From Occultella aeris (GTDB lineage: Bacteria; Actinomycetota; Actinomycetes; Actinomycetales; Beutenbergiaceae): 64,000 nt of DNA. The stretch's first letter is position 1. The number at the start of each line of letters is the position of its first letter. The translations under genes and the position numbers were made by a program. The stretch is from the NCBI RefSeq assembly GCF_902703175.1, contig NZ_CACRYJ010000018.1:20934-84933 (forward strand), written 5' to 3'. The notes under the pieces are model-generated. The model was not told the DNA's origin. It saw only the letters and a list, made by a program, of their open reading frames with translations, and ran no database searches. Below, one piece after another: positions 9,090 through 17,252 of this stretch.

Positions 9090-10646
9090 ATGGACTTTGC
9101 CTCCCCAATCGTGCTCGTGATCGCCATCGTGGTGGTGATCGTGCTCATCGGTGGCCTCATCAGCTCGCGGTACAAGGTCGCCGGCCCGGACCAGGCGTTC
9201 ATCGTCACCGGCCGCAAGGGCAAGGCCGTCAAGAACCCCGAGACCGGGGTCATCTCCACCGACCTGTCCGGCCAGAAGGTCGTCATGGGTGGCGGTGTAT
9301 TCGTCTGGCCGTTCGTGCAGCGGATCCACACACTCGACCTGTCCAGCCGCCGCATCATGGTCCAGATCCGGGGCGCGGTCTCCGGTCAGGGCATCAAGTT
9401 GAACCTCGACGGCGTCGCGATCGTCAAGGTCGGCGGCAACGTGGACTCCATCCGCGCCGGCGCGCAGCGCTTCCTGAGCCAGCAGAACGAGATCGACATC
9501 TTCACGCAGGAGACCCTCGCGGGTTCGCTGCGGTCGATCGTCGGGTCGCTCTCCGTGGAACAGATCATCCGCGACCGTGCCGCGTTCGCGCAGCGGGTCG
9601 CCGACGAAGCCGAGTCCTCCCTCACCGGGCAGGGCCTGGTGCTGGACACGTTCCAGATCCAGGACATCACCGACGACGGCTCCTACCTCGCCGACCTCGG
9701 TCGCCCGGAGTCCGCGAAGCTCCAGCGCATCGCCTCCGTGGCCGAGGCCGAGGCCCGCCAGGCAGCCGAGCAGGCCCGGCTCAAGGCCGAGGAGGAGATC
9801 GCGATCGCGCAGCGGACCCTGGCCCTGAAGCAGGCGGAGATCCGCTCCCAGACCGACGCCGCGCAGGCGCAGGCGGCCGCGGCGGGCCCGCTGGCCCAGG
9901 CCGACCGGGACCAGGCCATCCTCGCCGAGCAGGAGAAGGTGGCCGTGCGGCAGGCGGCGCTGAAGGAGCGCCAGCTCGACACCGAGGTCCGTAAGCCGGC
10001 CGACGCCGAGCGGTACCGGGTGGAGACGGCCGCCGAGGCGAACCGCAACGCGGAGATCTTCGAGGCCGAGGCCAACAAGGCCGCGGCGATCGCCGCCGCC
10101 GAGGCAGACTCTGAGAAGTCCCGCCTGGTCGGTGTCGGTGAGAAGTCCCGCCGGTCCGCGCTGGCCGAGGCCGAGGCGATCGAGGGTCAGAACCGCGGTG
10201 CGGCCGAGAAGGCACGTCGTGTGGCCGAGGCCGAGGCGACCCGCGCCGAGGGTGACGCCGAGGCGGCCGCGATCCTGGCCAAGGGTCAGGCCGAGGCCGA
10301 GGCGATGGACAAGCGTGCCGACGCGTTCGCCCGGTACAACGATGCCGCCGTGCTGCAGATGCTGGTGGAGGTCCTCCCGCAGATCGCCCACGAGGTTGCC
10401 GCGCCGATGGCCAACATCGACAAGCTCACGGTGGTCTCCACCGACGGCGCCGGCGCGCTGCCGAAGCAGGTCACGAACAACATGGTGCAGACCATGGAGC
10501 TGCTGAAGAACACCACCGGGATCGACATCAACGCACTGCTGGAGTCGTTCGCCGTGAAGATCACCCCGGAGGGTGTGGAGCCGACCGACGAGGAGCCCGC
10601 ACGGGGCATCGTCCGGCGGGTTCCGGCGGAGACCGACGGCGTCTGA
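9090..10646 (+). CDS. Flotillin-family (SPFH domain) membrane scaffold protein
   Basis: The protein has 518 residues. An N-terminal membrane helix (IVLVIAIVVVIVLIGGLI) leads into an SPFH/band-7 domain (SRYKVAGPDQAFIVTG ... DLSSRRIMVQIRGAVSGQG). The domain is followed by a very long Ala/Glu-rich coiled coil (about residues 200-420, with repeated AEAEA heptads). A flotillin C-terminus with a hydrophobic VLQMLVEVLPQIAHEVA segment follows. This is the layout of FloT/YuaG, which organises membrane microdomains. AAGGA precedes the ATG. It forms a pair with the upstream NfeD-like gene and is followed by a strong terminator. Confidence 0.92.
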   Translation: MDFASPIVLVIAIVVVIVLIGGLISSRYKVAGPDQAFIVTGRKGKAVKNPETGVISTDLSGQKVVMGGGVFVWPFVQRIHTLDLSSRRIMVQIRGAVSGQGIKLNLDGVAIVKVGGNVDSIRAGAQRFLSQQNEIDIFTQETLAGSLRSIVGSLSVEQIIRDRAAFAQRVADEAESSLTGQGLVLDTFQIQDITDDGSYLADLGRPESAKLQRIASVAEAEARQAAEQARLKAEEEIAIAQRTLALKQAEIRSQTDAAQAQAAAAGPLAQADRDQAILAEQEKVAVRQAALKERQLDTEVRKPADAERYRVETAAEANRNAEIFEAEANKAAAIAAAEADSEKSRLVGVGEKSRRSALAEAEAIEGQNRGAAEKARRVAEAEATRAEGDAEAAAILAKGQAEAEAMDKRADAFARYNDAAVLQMLVEVLPQIAHEVAAPMANIDKLTVVSTDGAGALPKQVTNNMVQTMELLKNTTGIDINALLESFAVKITPEGVEPTDEEPARGIVRRVPAETDGV

Positions 10647-10669
10647 TCGACCCGACCGGTCACCGGCTG

Positions 10670-10710
10670 ACGCGAAGGGCGGGCACCATCACGGTGCCCG
10701 CCCTTCGCGT
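10670..10710. terminator. Strong bidirectional terminator hairpin
   Basis: A perfect 18-base-pair inverted repeat with a 5-base loop (ATCAC) lies between the ends of the flotillin gene (+) and the convergent LppM-like gene (-). It can serve both transcripts. Confidence 0.85.
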
Positions 10711-10721
10711 GCCGGCCCGGT

Positions 10722-11522
10722 CTAGTCCTGCGCGTCGGGTTCCACGGTCGGTTTCGACTTGGCCTCGGTCTTGCCGGACCCGCCGAGCATGCTCTCGACG
10801 TCTGTGCTCGACGGTTCCCGCGCGGCCTCACGGCGCGCCCGGAACCCAGCTGTGCGGCCGGCAGCCTCGTCGGCCCGGTGCCGGCGCCTGCTCAGCCAGG
10901 TCAGGAGCACCGCGGCCGCAATGATCACGATGAGGGCCGGCACGATGAACCCGATCCTCTGCAGGAGCGGCGTGCTGGGGGCGGGGCCGACGGCGTGCAT
11001 CGAGGTGGTGCCGGGCCCCAGCTCCCAGGTGACCGTATCGCCCGAGAGGGTGCCGTCGTGCTCGGTCACCCCGCGGGGGAACGTCACGGACATGCGAACG
11101 GACCACGGGACCTCACCGGCCTCCTCGCCGAGCACCGTGGGATCCAGTTCGGAGAAGTCACCGGTGACCACATAGGTGCTGCCGACCCGTTCGATCCGGA
11201 GCGCATCGGAGGTGGCGGACCGGACCCGTTCGATCGGCACATCGGTCAGCGTCATCCGCACCCCGGCGAACTCGCCGTCGTCGTAGCGCTCCCCACTCAC
11301 GCCGGAATCCGGCGCCGCGGCCAGCTCCTCCTCGATCGAGTCGACCAGGCGCTCAGGGTCCTGACCTTCGGAGATCGCCCACGCGGTGCTGAACGCCACG
11401 AGGACCTCCCCGGAGACGGTGTCGTCATCGTTGATCCGGATGTCGCCGTCGATCTTCAGGCAGCCCGTCAGCAGGGCCAGGCCGCCGAGGGCCACGAGCA
11501 GTCGTAGGAAGGTCTTCGTCAC
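10722..11522 (-). CDS. LppM-like lipoprotein (DUF3153)
   Basis: The 266-residue protein starts VTKTFLRLLVALGGLALLTGCLKI, with a clear lipobox (LLTGC), so it is predicted to be a lipoprotein. A beta-rich extracytoplasmic domain follows (DGDIRINDDDTVSG...). Then come a C-terminal membrane helix (FIVPALIVIIAAAVLLTWL) and a basic cytoplasmic tail. This is the pattern of mycobacterial LppM. The GTG at 11522 is chosen because the lipobox is then correctly placed and CAGACT lies 6 bases upstream, as in a leaderless promoter. The role in actinobacteria is not well defined. Confidence 0.82.
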   Translation of the reverse strand: MTKTFLRLLVALGGLALLTGCLKIDGDIRINDDDTVSGEVLVAFSTAWAISEGQDPERLVDSIEEELAAAPDSGVSGERYDDGEFAGVRMTLTDVPIERVRSATSDALRIERVGSTYVVTGDFSELDPTVLGEEAGEVPWSVRMSVTFPRGVTEHDGTLSGDTVTWELGPGTTSMHAVGPAPSTPLLQRIGFIVPALIVIIAAAVLLTWLSRRRHRADEAAGRTAGFRARREAAREPSSTDVESMLGGSGKTEAKSKPTVEPDAQD

Positions 11523-11706
11523 CGTACGAGTCTGGCATCGAAACCTGGTGGGTGAAGTTCCGCAGCGGCTCGGCGTGACCTCCTCGGTCAGTTCCACCGC
11601 CGTGACCGACGCATTGCCAACGATCGCGCCCGACGCTGCGCGATCGAGGTCAGTTCCCGGCCGGGTCATCGCGCCGGCCGCCGACGCTCCGGGCCGTCGG
11701 TGCGGT

Positions 11707-12177
11707 TCAACCCGAGCCGGCCACCGCCGCACGCAACCGTTGCGCATGAGCCGCGGCATCGCCGTCGTCGGCGTACTTCGTTCGGGGCCAGAAGAACCCC
11801 CGCAGCCCGTCGCCCTTCGTGCGCGGCACCACATGGGCGTGCAGGTGCGGCACGGACTGGCTGACCACGTTGTTCATCGCCACGAACGTGCCCTGCGCGC
11901 CGAAGGCGGCCGGCACCGCGGCCGCGACGCGTTGCACCGCCGTCAGGAACGGCTCGGCCAACGCCGTCGGGAGGTCGGCCAGGGTGACCACGTGCCGGGC
12001 CGGGACCACGAGCGTGTGTCCCTTGAACAGCGGACGGATGTCGAGGAACGCGACCGTGTCCTCGGTGCGGGCGACCACCTGCGCGTGCTCGGTGCCGGCG
12101 ACGATGCGGCAGAACAGGCATTCCGGGACCTCCGGCGCACCGACGGGCCCGTCCGCACGGGACCCCGCGGGGGTCAT
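11707..12177 (-). CDS. HIT-family nucleotide hydrolase
   Basis: A 156-residue histidine-triad protein. It has CLFCRIVAGTEHAQVV near the N-terminus and the catalytic triad motif HLHAHVV. Family members cleave nucleoside phosphoramidates or dinucleotides. The start at 12177 is chosen because its ATG overlaps the TGA stop of the upstream acetyltransferase by four bases (ATGA), the classic coupling arrangement. It is the last gene of a hydrolase-GNAT-HIT operon. Exact substrate unknown. Confidence 0.9.
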   Translation of the reverse strand: MTPAGSRADGPVGAPEVPECLFCRIVAGTEHAQVVARTEDTVAFLDIRPLFKGHTLVVPARHVVTLADLPTALAEPFLTAVQRVAAAVPAAFGAQGTFVAMNNVVSQSVPHLHAHVVPRTKGDGLRGFFWPRTKYADDGDAAAHAQRLRAAVAGSG

Positions 12178-12755
12178 CGGGCCCGCCACTCCTCGGCCAG
12201 CAGCGCATAGCCGTAGCCGTCCATCCAGCCGCCGGTGCGGTGCAACGAGTCGCGCACACTGTGATTCTCGCGGCGCATCCCGACCCGTTCCATCAGCCGC
12301 CAGGACGGTGCGTTCTCCGCGAAGCAGAGCGCGACGACCCGCCGCAGGCCGAGCCCTTCGAAGCAGATCCGGATCAGCGCGGTCACGGCCTCGGTGGCGT
12401 ACCCGTGGCCCTGGTGGGCCGGGTCCATGCTCCAGCCGAGCTCCGCCTGGATCGACTTGGCGTCGGCGGCCACCTCGGCCTGGGCCCAGGCGTCCTCTGG
12501 GGCGAGCATCAGGTCGCCGATGATCTGTCCGTCGCGCTCGATCATGAGGGTCCTGGCGAGGCGGGCCGGTTCGACGAAGGCCGCGGTGAAGCCCTCTTCG
12601 ACGGCGTGCTGGGTGGTCATCCAGCGGGCCACGTCATCGAGGCGCCGGTACGCCCAGGCGCTCGGGGCATCCGCGGCGATGGCCGGCCTGATGGTCAACC
12701 GCTCCGTCCGGACCGGCCAGGTGAGGTCATCGAGTGAGGAGATCATGGCTGCCAT
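12174..12755 (-). CDS. GNAT-family N-acetyltransferase (RimJ/RimL type)
   Basis: The protein (193 residues from 12755) shows a RimJ/L layout: TERLTIRPAIAADA at the N-terminus, a GWSMDPAHQGHGYATEA acetyl-CoA loop, and the ENAPSWRLMERVGMR motif near the end. Such enzymes acetylate protein N-termini, antibiotics or small amines; the substrate here is unknown. The start codon lies 10 bases after the stop of the alpha/beta hydrolase and the stop overlaps the HIT gene, so the three form one operon. Confidence 0.88.
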   Translation of the reverse strand: MAAMISSLDDLTWPVRTERLTIRPAIAADAPSAWAYRRLDDVARWMTTQHAVEEGFTAAFVEPARLARTLMIERDGQIIGDLMLAPEDAWAQAEVAADAKSIQAELGWSMDPAHQGHGYATEAVTALIRICFEGLGLRRVVALCFAENAPSWRLMERVGMRRENHSVRDSLHRTGGWMDGYGYALLAEEWRAR

Positions 12756-12765
12756 CCTGCCGCAC

Positions 12766-13539
12766 CTAGCTCGCACCCGACTGGAGCAGTTCGGCGACGG
12801 TGCGGCCCTGGACCGGCGTGATCTCGTGCGGGCCGAGCAGCGTCTCGTAGCGGACGTGGCGGCGGTTACGGCGCGCGATCGACTTCAGGTTCCGCTTGAT
12901 CACGAACACATCGAGGCGGCCGTAGACCAGCAGGGTCGGCACGGGCAGCACCGTCAGATCGCGGTAGGTCCGCGTCTGCATGACCGTGTGCTGCAGGCTG
13001 GACCGGAAGGCCGGCCAGGTCTCCTCGGTGATCTCCATGCCCTTCACGAGCGGAGCGAAGACGTCGAGCCCCTTCGCGGCGGTGATCGTCAGGTCCGGGC
13101 TGTCGGCGATGGCGTTGAAGATCGCCGAGTAGCGGTCCTCGGCGAGCCGGCTGCCGAACCGACCTCGGGTGCGCCGGATCCGTCGGAACGTCGGTGCGCC
13201 GAGCAACACCAGACGGCTGACGAGATCGGGGCGCTTGCGGGCTACCTCCGCCGCGACGATGCAGCCCATCGAGTGGCCGGCGACCACGGCCGAGGTCACC
13301 CCGAGCTCGTCGAGGGTGGCGATCACGGCATCCGCGTGCTGCCCTGGCGTGTAGTCGACCTGTGGCTTCGGTGCGTCGCCGAACCCGAGCAGATCCGGCG
13401 CGATGATGCGGTTACGAGTCTCGTCGACCTCACGGAGCACATACGTCCAGCTCTCGTGGTTGTTGCCGAGGCCGTGCAGGAGGACGAGCGCCGGCCCATC
13501 GCCCCGGTCGACCTTCACGGGGAGCGTGGGAGCAGTCAT
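12766..13539 (-). CDS. Alpha/beta-fold hydrolase
   Basis: This 257-residue hydrolase has the oxyanion HG motif (LVLLHGLGNNHESW), the nucleophile elbow AGHSMGC (S90), an acidic residue in VYGRLDVFV and a histidine near GPHEITP, completing a catalytic triad. The ATG at 13539 is preceded by GAGAAGG. It is the first gene of the operon with the GNAT and HIT genes. Substrate unknown; it most resembles the generic esterase/haloperoxidase-like branch. Confidence 0.88.
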   Translation of the reverse strand: MTAPTLPVKVDRGDGPALVLLHGLGNNHESWTYVLREVDETRNRIIAPDLLGFGDAPKPQVDYTPGQHADAVIATLDELGVTSAVVAGHSMGCIVAAEVARKRPDLVSRLVLLGAPTFRRIRRTRGRFGSRLAEDRYSAIFNAIADSPDLTITAAKGLDVFAPLVKGMEITEETWPAFRSSLQHTVMQTRTYRDLTVLPVPTLLVYGRLDVFVIKRNLKSIARRNRRHVRYETLLGPHEITPVQGRTVAELLQSGAS

Positions 13540-13698
13540 CAGGGCCTTCTCGGTCGGACCGCGCGGCGGCGGGAGCAGGAGCGGTTCCCGCTCATCGTAT
13601 GGGGCCGCCCGGTAGCGGTTGCCGCTGCCGCCCCGACGCTCGCCGAGCGGCGTGCCCGACGAGGCCACCCGAAGCGCCGCTGGGCGCGGGCCCCGGTT

Positions 13699-13704
13699 AC
13701 GCTG
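13699..13704 (+). promoter_or_regulatory. -10 element of the GAF regulator gene
   Basis: TACGCT lies about 40 bases before the GTG start and matches the TANNNT pattern used across this window. AGGGGAG precedes the GTG. Confidence 0.4.
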
Positions 13705-13743
13705 GGGCCGTCGGGTGATGGCGCCCGGGCAGGGGAGTGGATC

Positions 13744-15009
13744 GTGGATCGAAGCGCCTGGGCCGCCTGGCCGAGCGGCTCCGACCCGCTCGAGCTGGAG
13801 CGGGACGTGCACCGCGCCCGGGAGATCTTCCTGACCACCGGTGCCCCCACGCCCGGCGTGCGCCGGCTCGTCCTGGAGTCCTGGCGCCGGTCCCTGCGCT
13901 CGGGGGTGGACCCGGACCGGGCCCTGCCGCGCGCGGACATCGCCGTGGCGGACATCGCCGGCTACCGGCGCGAGCATCGGCTCTCGCTCGCGATCCCGGT
14001 GATCCGCCGGCTGCTGCTGGACGGGCTCGGCTCCGACGGGATGGTCGTCGCCCTCGGGGACACCCGTGGGCGACTGCTGTGGATCGAGGGCGACCGAGCC
14101 GCGCGAGCAGCGCTGGAGGGGATCGGCTTCGCGGAGGGGGCGAACTGGGCCGAGAGCGCCACGGGCACCTCCGCTCCCGGGATCGCCCTGGCCCTGGACC
14201 ACGAGGTGCAGGTGTTCGGCGCCGAACACTTCGCGACGTCGATTCAGCCGTGGAGCTGCACGGCCGCGCCGGTGCATGACCCGCGCACCGGGCAACCCCT
14301 GGGGCTCCTGGACATCACCGGCGGGCCCTCGGTGGCCGCGCCGCACATGCTCGCGCTGATCCGGGCCGCGATCGCCGCGATCGAGGCGGAGCTACTGGCC
14401 GCGCCGCTGCGTGACCCGGCCTCGCGCGAGGTCGACCTGCGGGTGCTCGGCCGCCGCCGGGCGGGCCTGCGCCGTGGGCACGAGTGGGTTGACCTGTCCG
14501 CCCGGCACGGCGAGATGATCCTGGTCCTCAGCGAATCCGCGGAGCCGCTCGGCGCCGCGGAACTGGCGGCCGCGGTGTACGTCGAGGACACCGCCGAGGT
14601 CACCGTGCGCGCCGAGATCTCCCGGCTGCGCCGGGCGCTGCCCGGAATGCTGGCCGACGGCGGACCGTACCGACTGCGCACGTCGTCCCGTTCCGACGTG
14701 GCACAGGTCCGGGACGCGATCCGCGCCGGGGATCTGACCGGCGCGCTCGCCGCCTACGGCGGGCCGGTGCTGCCCACGTCGGTGGCACCCGCCGTCGAGG
14801 ATCTCCGGGCCGACCTGACCGGGCAGGTCCGGTCCGCTGTGCTCGCGAGCTCCGACGCGGCGGCGGTCGAGCAGTGGACCTCGGACGCGTCCGGCCGCGA
14901 CGACTGGGAGGCCTGGACGCGCCTGCGCGACCTCGCCCCGGCCGGTAGCGCGACCCGCCTGCGTGCGGACCTGCGTCTGGCGGCCCTCGACCTGGAGTTC
15001 GGCGTCTGA
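13744..15009 (+). CDS. GAF-domain transcriptional regulator of aldehyde/acetoin type
   Basis: The 421-residue protein has an N-terminal LESWRRSLRSGVDPDRALP motif and a GAF-like sensor region (WAESATGTSAPGIAL...VFGAEHF...WSCTAAPVHDPRTGQPLGLLDITGG). These resemble the sensory half of AcoR-type activators. It lacks an AAA+ sigma-54 domain. The C-terminal part (residues about 240-330) looks like a winged-helix output module (TVRAEISRLRRALPG). Sigma-54-free versions of this regulator are common in actinobacteria. It lies directly upstream of exaC on the same strand and probably controls it. The longer in-frame extension upstream overlaps other genes and is not coding. Confidence 0.75.
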   Translation: MDRSAWAAWPSGSDPLELERDVHRAREIFLTTGAPTPGVRRLVLESWRRSLRSGVDPDRALPRADIAVADIAGYRREHRLSLAIPVIRRLLLDGLGSDGMVVALGDTRGRLLWIEGDRAARAALEGIGFAEGANWAESATGTSAPGIALALDHEVQVFGAEHFATSIQPWSCTAAPVHDPRTGQPLGLLDITGGPSVAAPHMLALIRAAIAAIEAELLAAPLRDPASREVDLRVLGRRRAGLRRGHEWVDLSARHGEMILVLSESAEPLGAAELAAAVYVEDTAEVTVRAEISRLRRALPGMLADGGPYRLRTSSRSDVAQVRDAIRAGDLTGALAAYGGPVLPTSVAPAVEDLRADLTGQVRSAVLASSDAAAVEQWTSDASGRDDWEAWTRLRDLAPAGSATRLRADLRLAALDLEFGV

Positions 15010-15117
15010 CCCACCCGGGCCGGCACGGTCTGCACCCCGCACTCTCCGCCCCGATCCAGCTCTGCCTGTCGCGGTGTGGTTCCGACGCACGGGGTACGTC
15101 CGACTCACACCATTGAC

Positions 15118-15160
15118 GCGCAGCGGAACTGCCGCTGCGCCTTGCAACGTGTTTGCAACG
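15118..15160. promoter_or_regulatory. Operator-like repeats upstream of exaC
   Basis: A perfect 9-base inverted repeat (GCGCAGCGG, AACTG, CCGCTGCGC; 15118-15140) is followed by two direct copies of TTGCAACG (15142-15149 and 15153-15160). A TAACGT -10-like element lies at 15171-15176. The array is well placed to bind the regulator encoded immediately upstream. Confidence 0.5.
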
Positions 15161-15231
15161 CACCCGCTCGTAACGTCACTCACACAACCACCCGCTGGCG
15201 GGTGGCGACCAGAACGCAAGGAGGCGCAGAG

Positions 15232-16758
15232 GTGACCGTCTACAGCGCACCGGGTCGTGAGGGCAGCCTGATGAGCTACCGCGACCGTTATGACCACTGG
15301 ATCGGTGGCGAGTACGTGCCGCCCGTCGGTGGCGAGTACTTCGAGAACGTCACGCCGGTAACCGGGCAGCCGTTCACCCAGGTGGCCCGCGGCACCGCGG
15401 AGGACATCGAGAAGGCCCTCGACGCGGCCCACGCGGCCGCCAGGACCTGGAACAGGACCACCGCCGCCGAGCGCGCCGCGGTGCTGAACGCGATCGCGGA
15501 CCGGATGGAGGAGAACCTCGAGGAGATCGCCGTCGCCGAGACCTGGGAGAACGGCAAGCCTGTCCGGGAGACCCTGGCCGCGGACATCCCGCTCGCGATC
15601 GACCACTTCCGCTACTTCGCGGCCGCGATCCGGGCTCAGGAGGAGCACGCCACCCACATCGACAACGACACGGTGGCCTACCACTTCAAGGAGCCCCTCG
15701 GCGTGGTCGGGCAGATCATCCCGTGGAACTTCCCGATCCTGATGGCCGTGTGGAAGCTCGCCCCGGCGCTCGCGGCCGGCAACACCGTGGTGCTCAAGCC
15801 CGCGGAGCAGACCCCCACCTCGATCCTGTACCTGATCGAGCTGCTCGGGCAGATCCTGCCCAAGGGCGTCATCAACGTCGTGAACGGGTTCGGCGCCGAG
15901 GCCGGCAAGCCGCTCGCATCCAACCCGCGGATCGCGAAGATCGCGTTCACCGGCGAGACCACGACCGGCCGGCTGATCATGCAGTACGCCAGCCAGAACC
16001 TGATCCCGGTCACCCTCGAGCTCGGCGGCAAGAGCCCGAACGTGTTCTTCGAGGACGTCGCCGCCAGGACCGACGACCGGTACTACGACAAGGCGCTCGA
16101 GGGCTTCACCCTGTTCGCGCTGAACCAGGGCGAGGTCTGCACCTGCCCGTCCCGGGCGCTCATCCAGGAGTCCATCTACGATTCCTTCCTCGGCGACGCC
16201 ATCGCGCGGACCGAGGCGATCGTCGCCGGCAACCCGCTGGACACCACCACGATGATCGGCGCGCAGGCCTCCAACGACCAGCTCGAGAAGATCCTGTCCT
16301 ACATCGACATCGGCAAGGCGGAGGGCGCGAAGCTGCTCACCGGTGGCGGCCGGGCGGACCTCGGCGGCGAGCTGACCGGCGGTTACTACGTGCAGCCGAC
16401 CATCTTCGAGGGCAAGAACTCGATGCGGATCTTCCAGGAGGAGATCTTCGGACCCGTGGTGTCGGTGACCTCGTTCGCCGACTACGACGACGCGATCGCC
16501 ACCGCGAACGACACCCTGTACGGCCTCGGCGCCGGTGTCTGGAGCCGCAACGGCAACGTCGCCTACCGGGCCGGGCGGGACATCCAGGCCGGCCGGGTCT
16601 GGACGAACAACTACCACGCCTACCCCGCGGGGGCCGCGTTCGGTGGTTACAAGAACTCGGGCATCGGGCGGGAGAACCACCAGATGATGCTCGACCACTA
16701 CCAGCAGACGAAGAACCTGCTGGTGTCCTACAGCGAGAACAAGCTCGGACTCTTCTGA
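15232..16758 (+). CDS. exaC: NAD-dependent acetaldehyde dehydrogenase (ExaC/AcoD type)
   Basis: The enzyme oxidises acetaldehyde and related aldehydes to acids with NAD+. It has 508 residues, with the general base E263 in [10 protein letters not shown] and the catalytic cysteine region [13 protein letters not shown] (C303). The [13 protein letters not shown] nucleotide-binding segment and the ExaC-like [19 protein letters not shown]-terminus are also present. The GTG at 15232 is preceded by AAGGAGG. It sits between its probable regulator and a DUF779 gene, the usual companion of ExaC. It may feed acetate towards the glyoxylate shunt encoded near 60 kb. Confidence 0.93.
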   Translation: MTVYSAPGREGSLMSYRDRYDHWIGGEYVPPVGGEYFENVTPVTGQPFTQVARGTAEDIEKALDAAHAAARTWNRTTAAERAAVLNAIADRMEENLEEIAVAETWENGKPVRETLAADIPLAIDHFRYFAAAIRAQEEHATHIDNDTVAYHFKEPLGVVGQIIPWNFPILMAVWKLAPALAAGNTVVLKPAEQTPTSILYLIELLGQILPKGVINVVNGFGAEAGKPLASNPRIAKIAFTGETTTGRLIMQYASQNLIPVTLELGGKSPNVFFEDVAARTDDRYYDKALEGFTLFALNQGEVCTCPSRALIQESIYDSFLGDAIARTEAIVAGNPLDTTTMIGAQASNDQLEKILSYIDIGKAEGAKLLTGGGRADLGGELTGGYYVQPTIFEGKNSMRIFQEEIFGPVVSVTSFADYDDAIATANDTLYGLGAGVWSRNGNVAYRAGRDIQAGRVWTNNYHAYPAGAAFGGYKNSGIGRENHQMMLDHYQQTKNLLVSYSENKLGLF

Positions 16759-16778
16759 GCCGACCCGCTGCGCCCCAC

Positions 16779-16818
16779 GTCCGGGCACCGGTGGTCCCGT
16801 CCCCACCGGTGTCCGGAC
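16779..16818 (+). promoter_or_regulatory. Intercistronic hairpin between exaC and DUF779 gene
   Basis: Two 16-base arms with one mismatch (GTCCGGGCACCGGTGG and CCACCGGTGTCCGGAC) are separated by 8 bases. It could be an internal terminator or an mRNA-stability element that lowers expression of the downstream gene. Confidence 0.55.
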
Positions 16819-16844
16819 GGCGCGCATTCCAAGGAGAGGCGTCG

Positions 16845-17252
16845 ATGACCGAGACGACCCGGCCCGCCGACCGGGTGGCCCTGACCCCCGCGGCCGGTGC
16901 GTTCCTCGCGTCCCTGCGCCGACGCCACGGAGAGCTGATGTTCCACCAGTCCGGCGGCTGCTGCGACGGGTCCTCCCCGATGTGCTTCGCCGACGGCGAC
17001 TTCATCACCTCCGACGCCGACGTGCTCCTCGGCGACCTCACGGTGACCGGCCCGGACGGAGACTTCACCGTGCCGGTCTGGATGAGCCGGTTCCAGTTCG
17101 ACTACTGGAAGCACACGCACCTGACGATCGACGTCGTCCCCGGGCGCGGCGCGGGCTTCTCGCTCGAGGCCCCCGAGGGCGTCCGGTTCCTGATCCGGTC
17201 CCGGCTGCTCACCGACGACGAGCTGGAACGGCTCGAGGCCGCTCAGCTGTGA
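16845..17252 (+). CDS. DUF779 domain-containing protein
   Basis: A 135-residue protein with the conserved core HQSGGCCDGSSPMCF, RFQFDYWKHTHLTIDV and the EGVRFLIRSRLLTDDE end. The double cysteine followed by another Cys suggests a metal site. DUF779 proteins accompany ExaC-type aldehyde dehydrogenases; their biochemical role is not established. AAGGAGAGG precedes the ATG. The 3' end overlaps the end of the convergent thrS-like gene by ten bases. Confidence 0.88.
   Translation: MTETTRPADRVALTPAAGAFLASLRRRHGELMFHQSGGCCDGSSPMCFADGDFITSDADVLLGDLTVTGPDGDFTVPVWMSRFQFDYWKHTHLTIDVVPGRGAGFSLEAPEGVRFLIRSRLLTDDELERLEAAQL

Noticed and set aside
12394..13743. 450-codon 5' extension of the GAF regulator
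   Set aside because: It runs antisense through the alpha/beta hydrolase and GNAT genes; a GTG with a good ribosome binding site exists at 13744.
14392..16827. Minus-strand open frame of about 811 codons opposite exaC
   Set aside because: It is antisense to well-supported exaC and the GAF regulator and is Val/Arg/Gly-rich without motifs; a codon-bias artefact.
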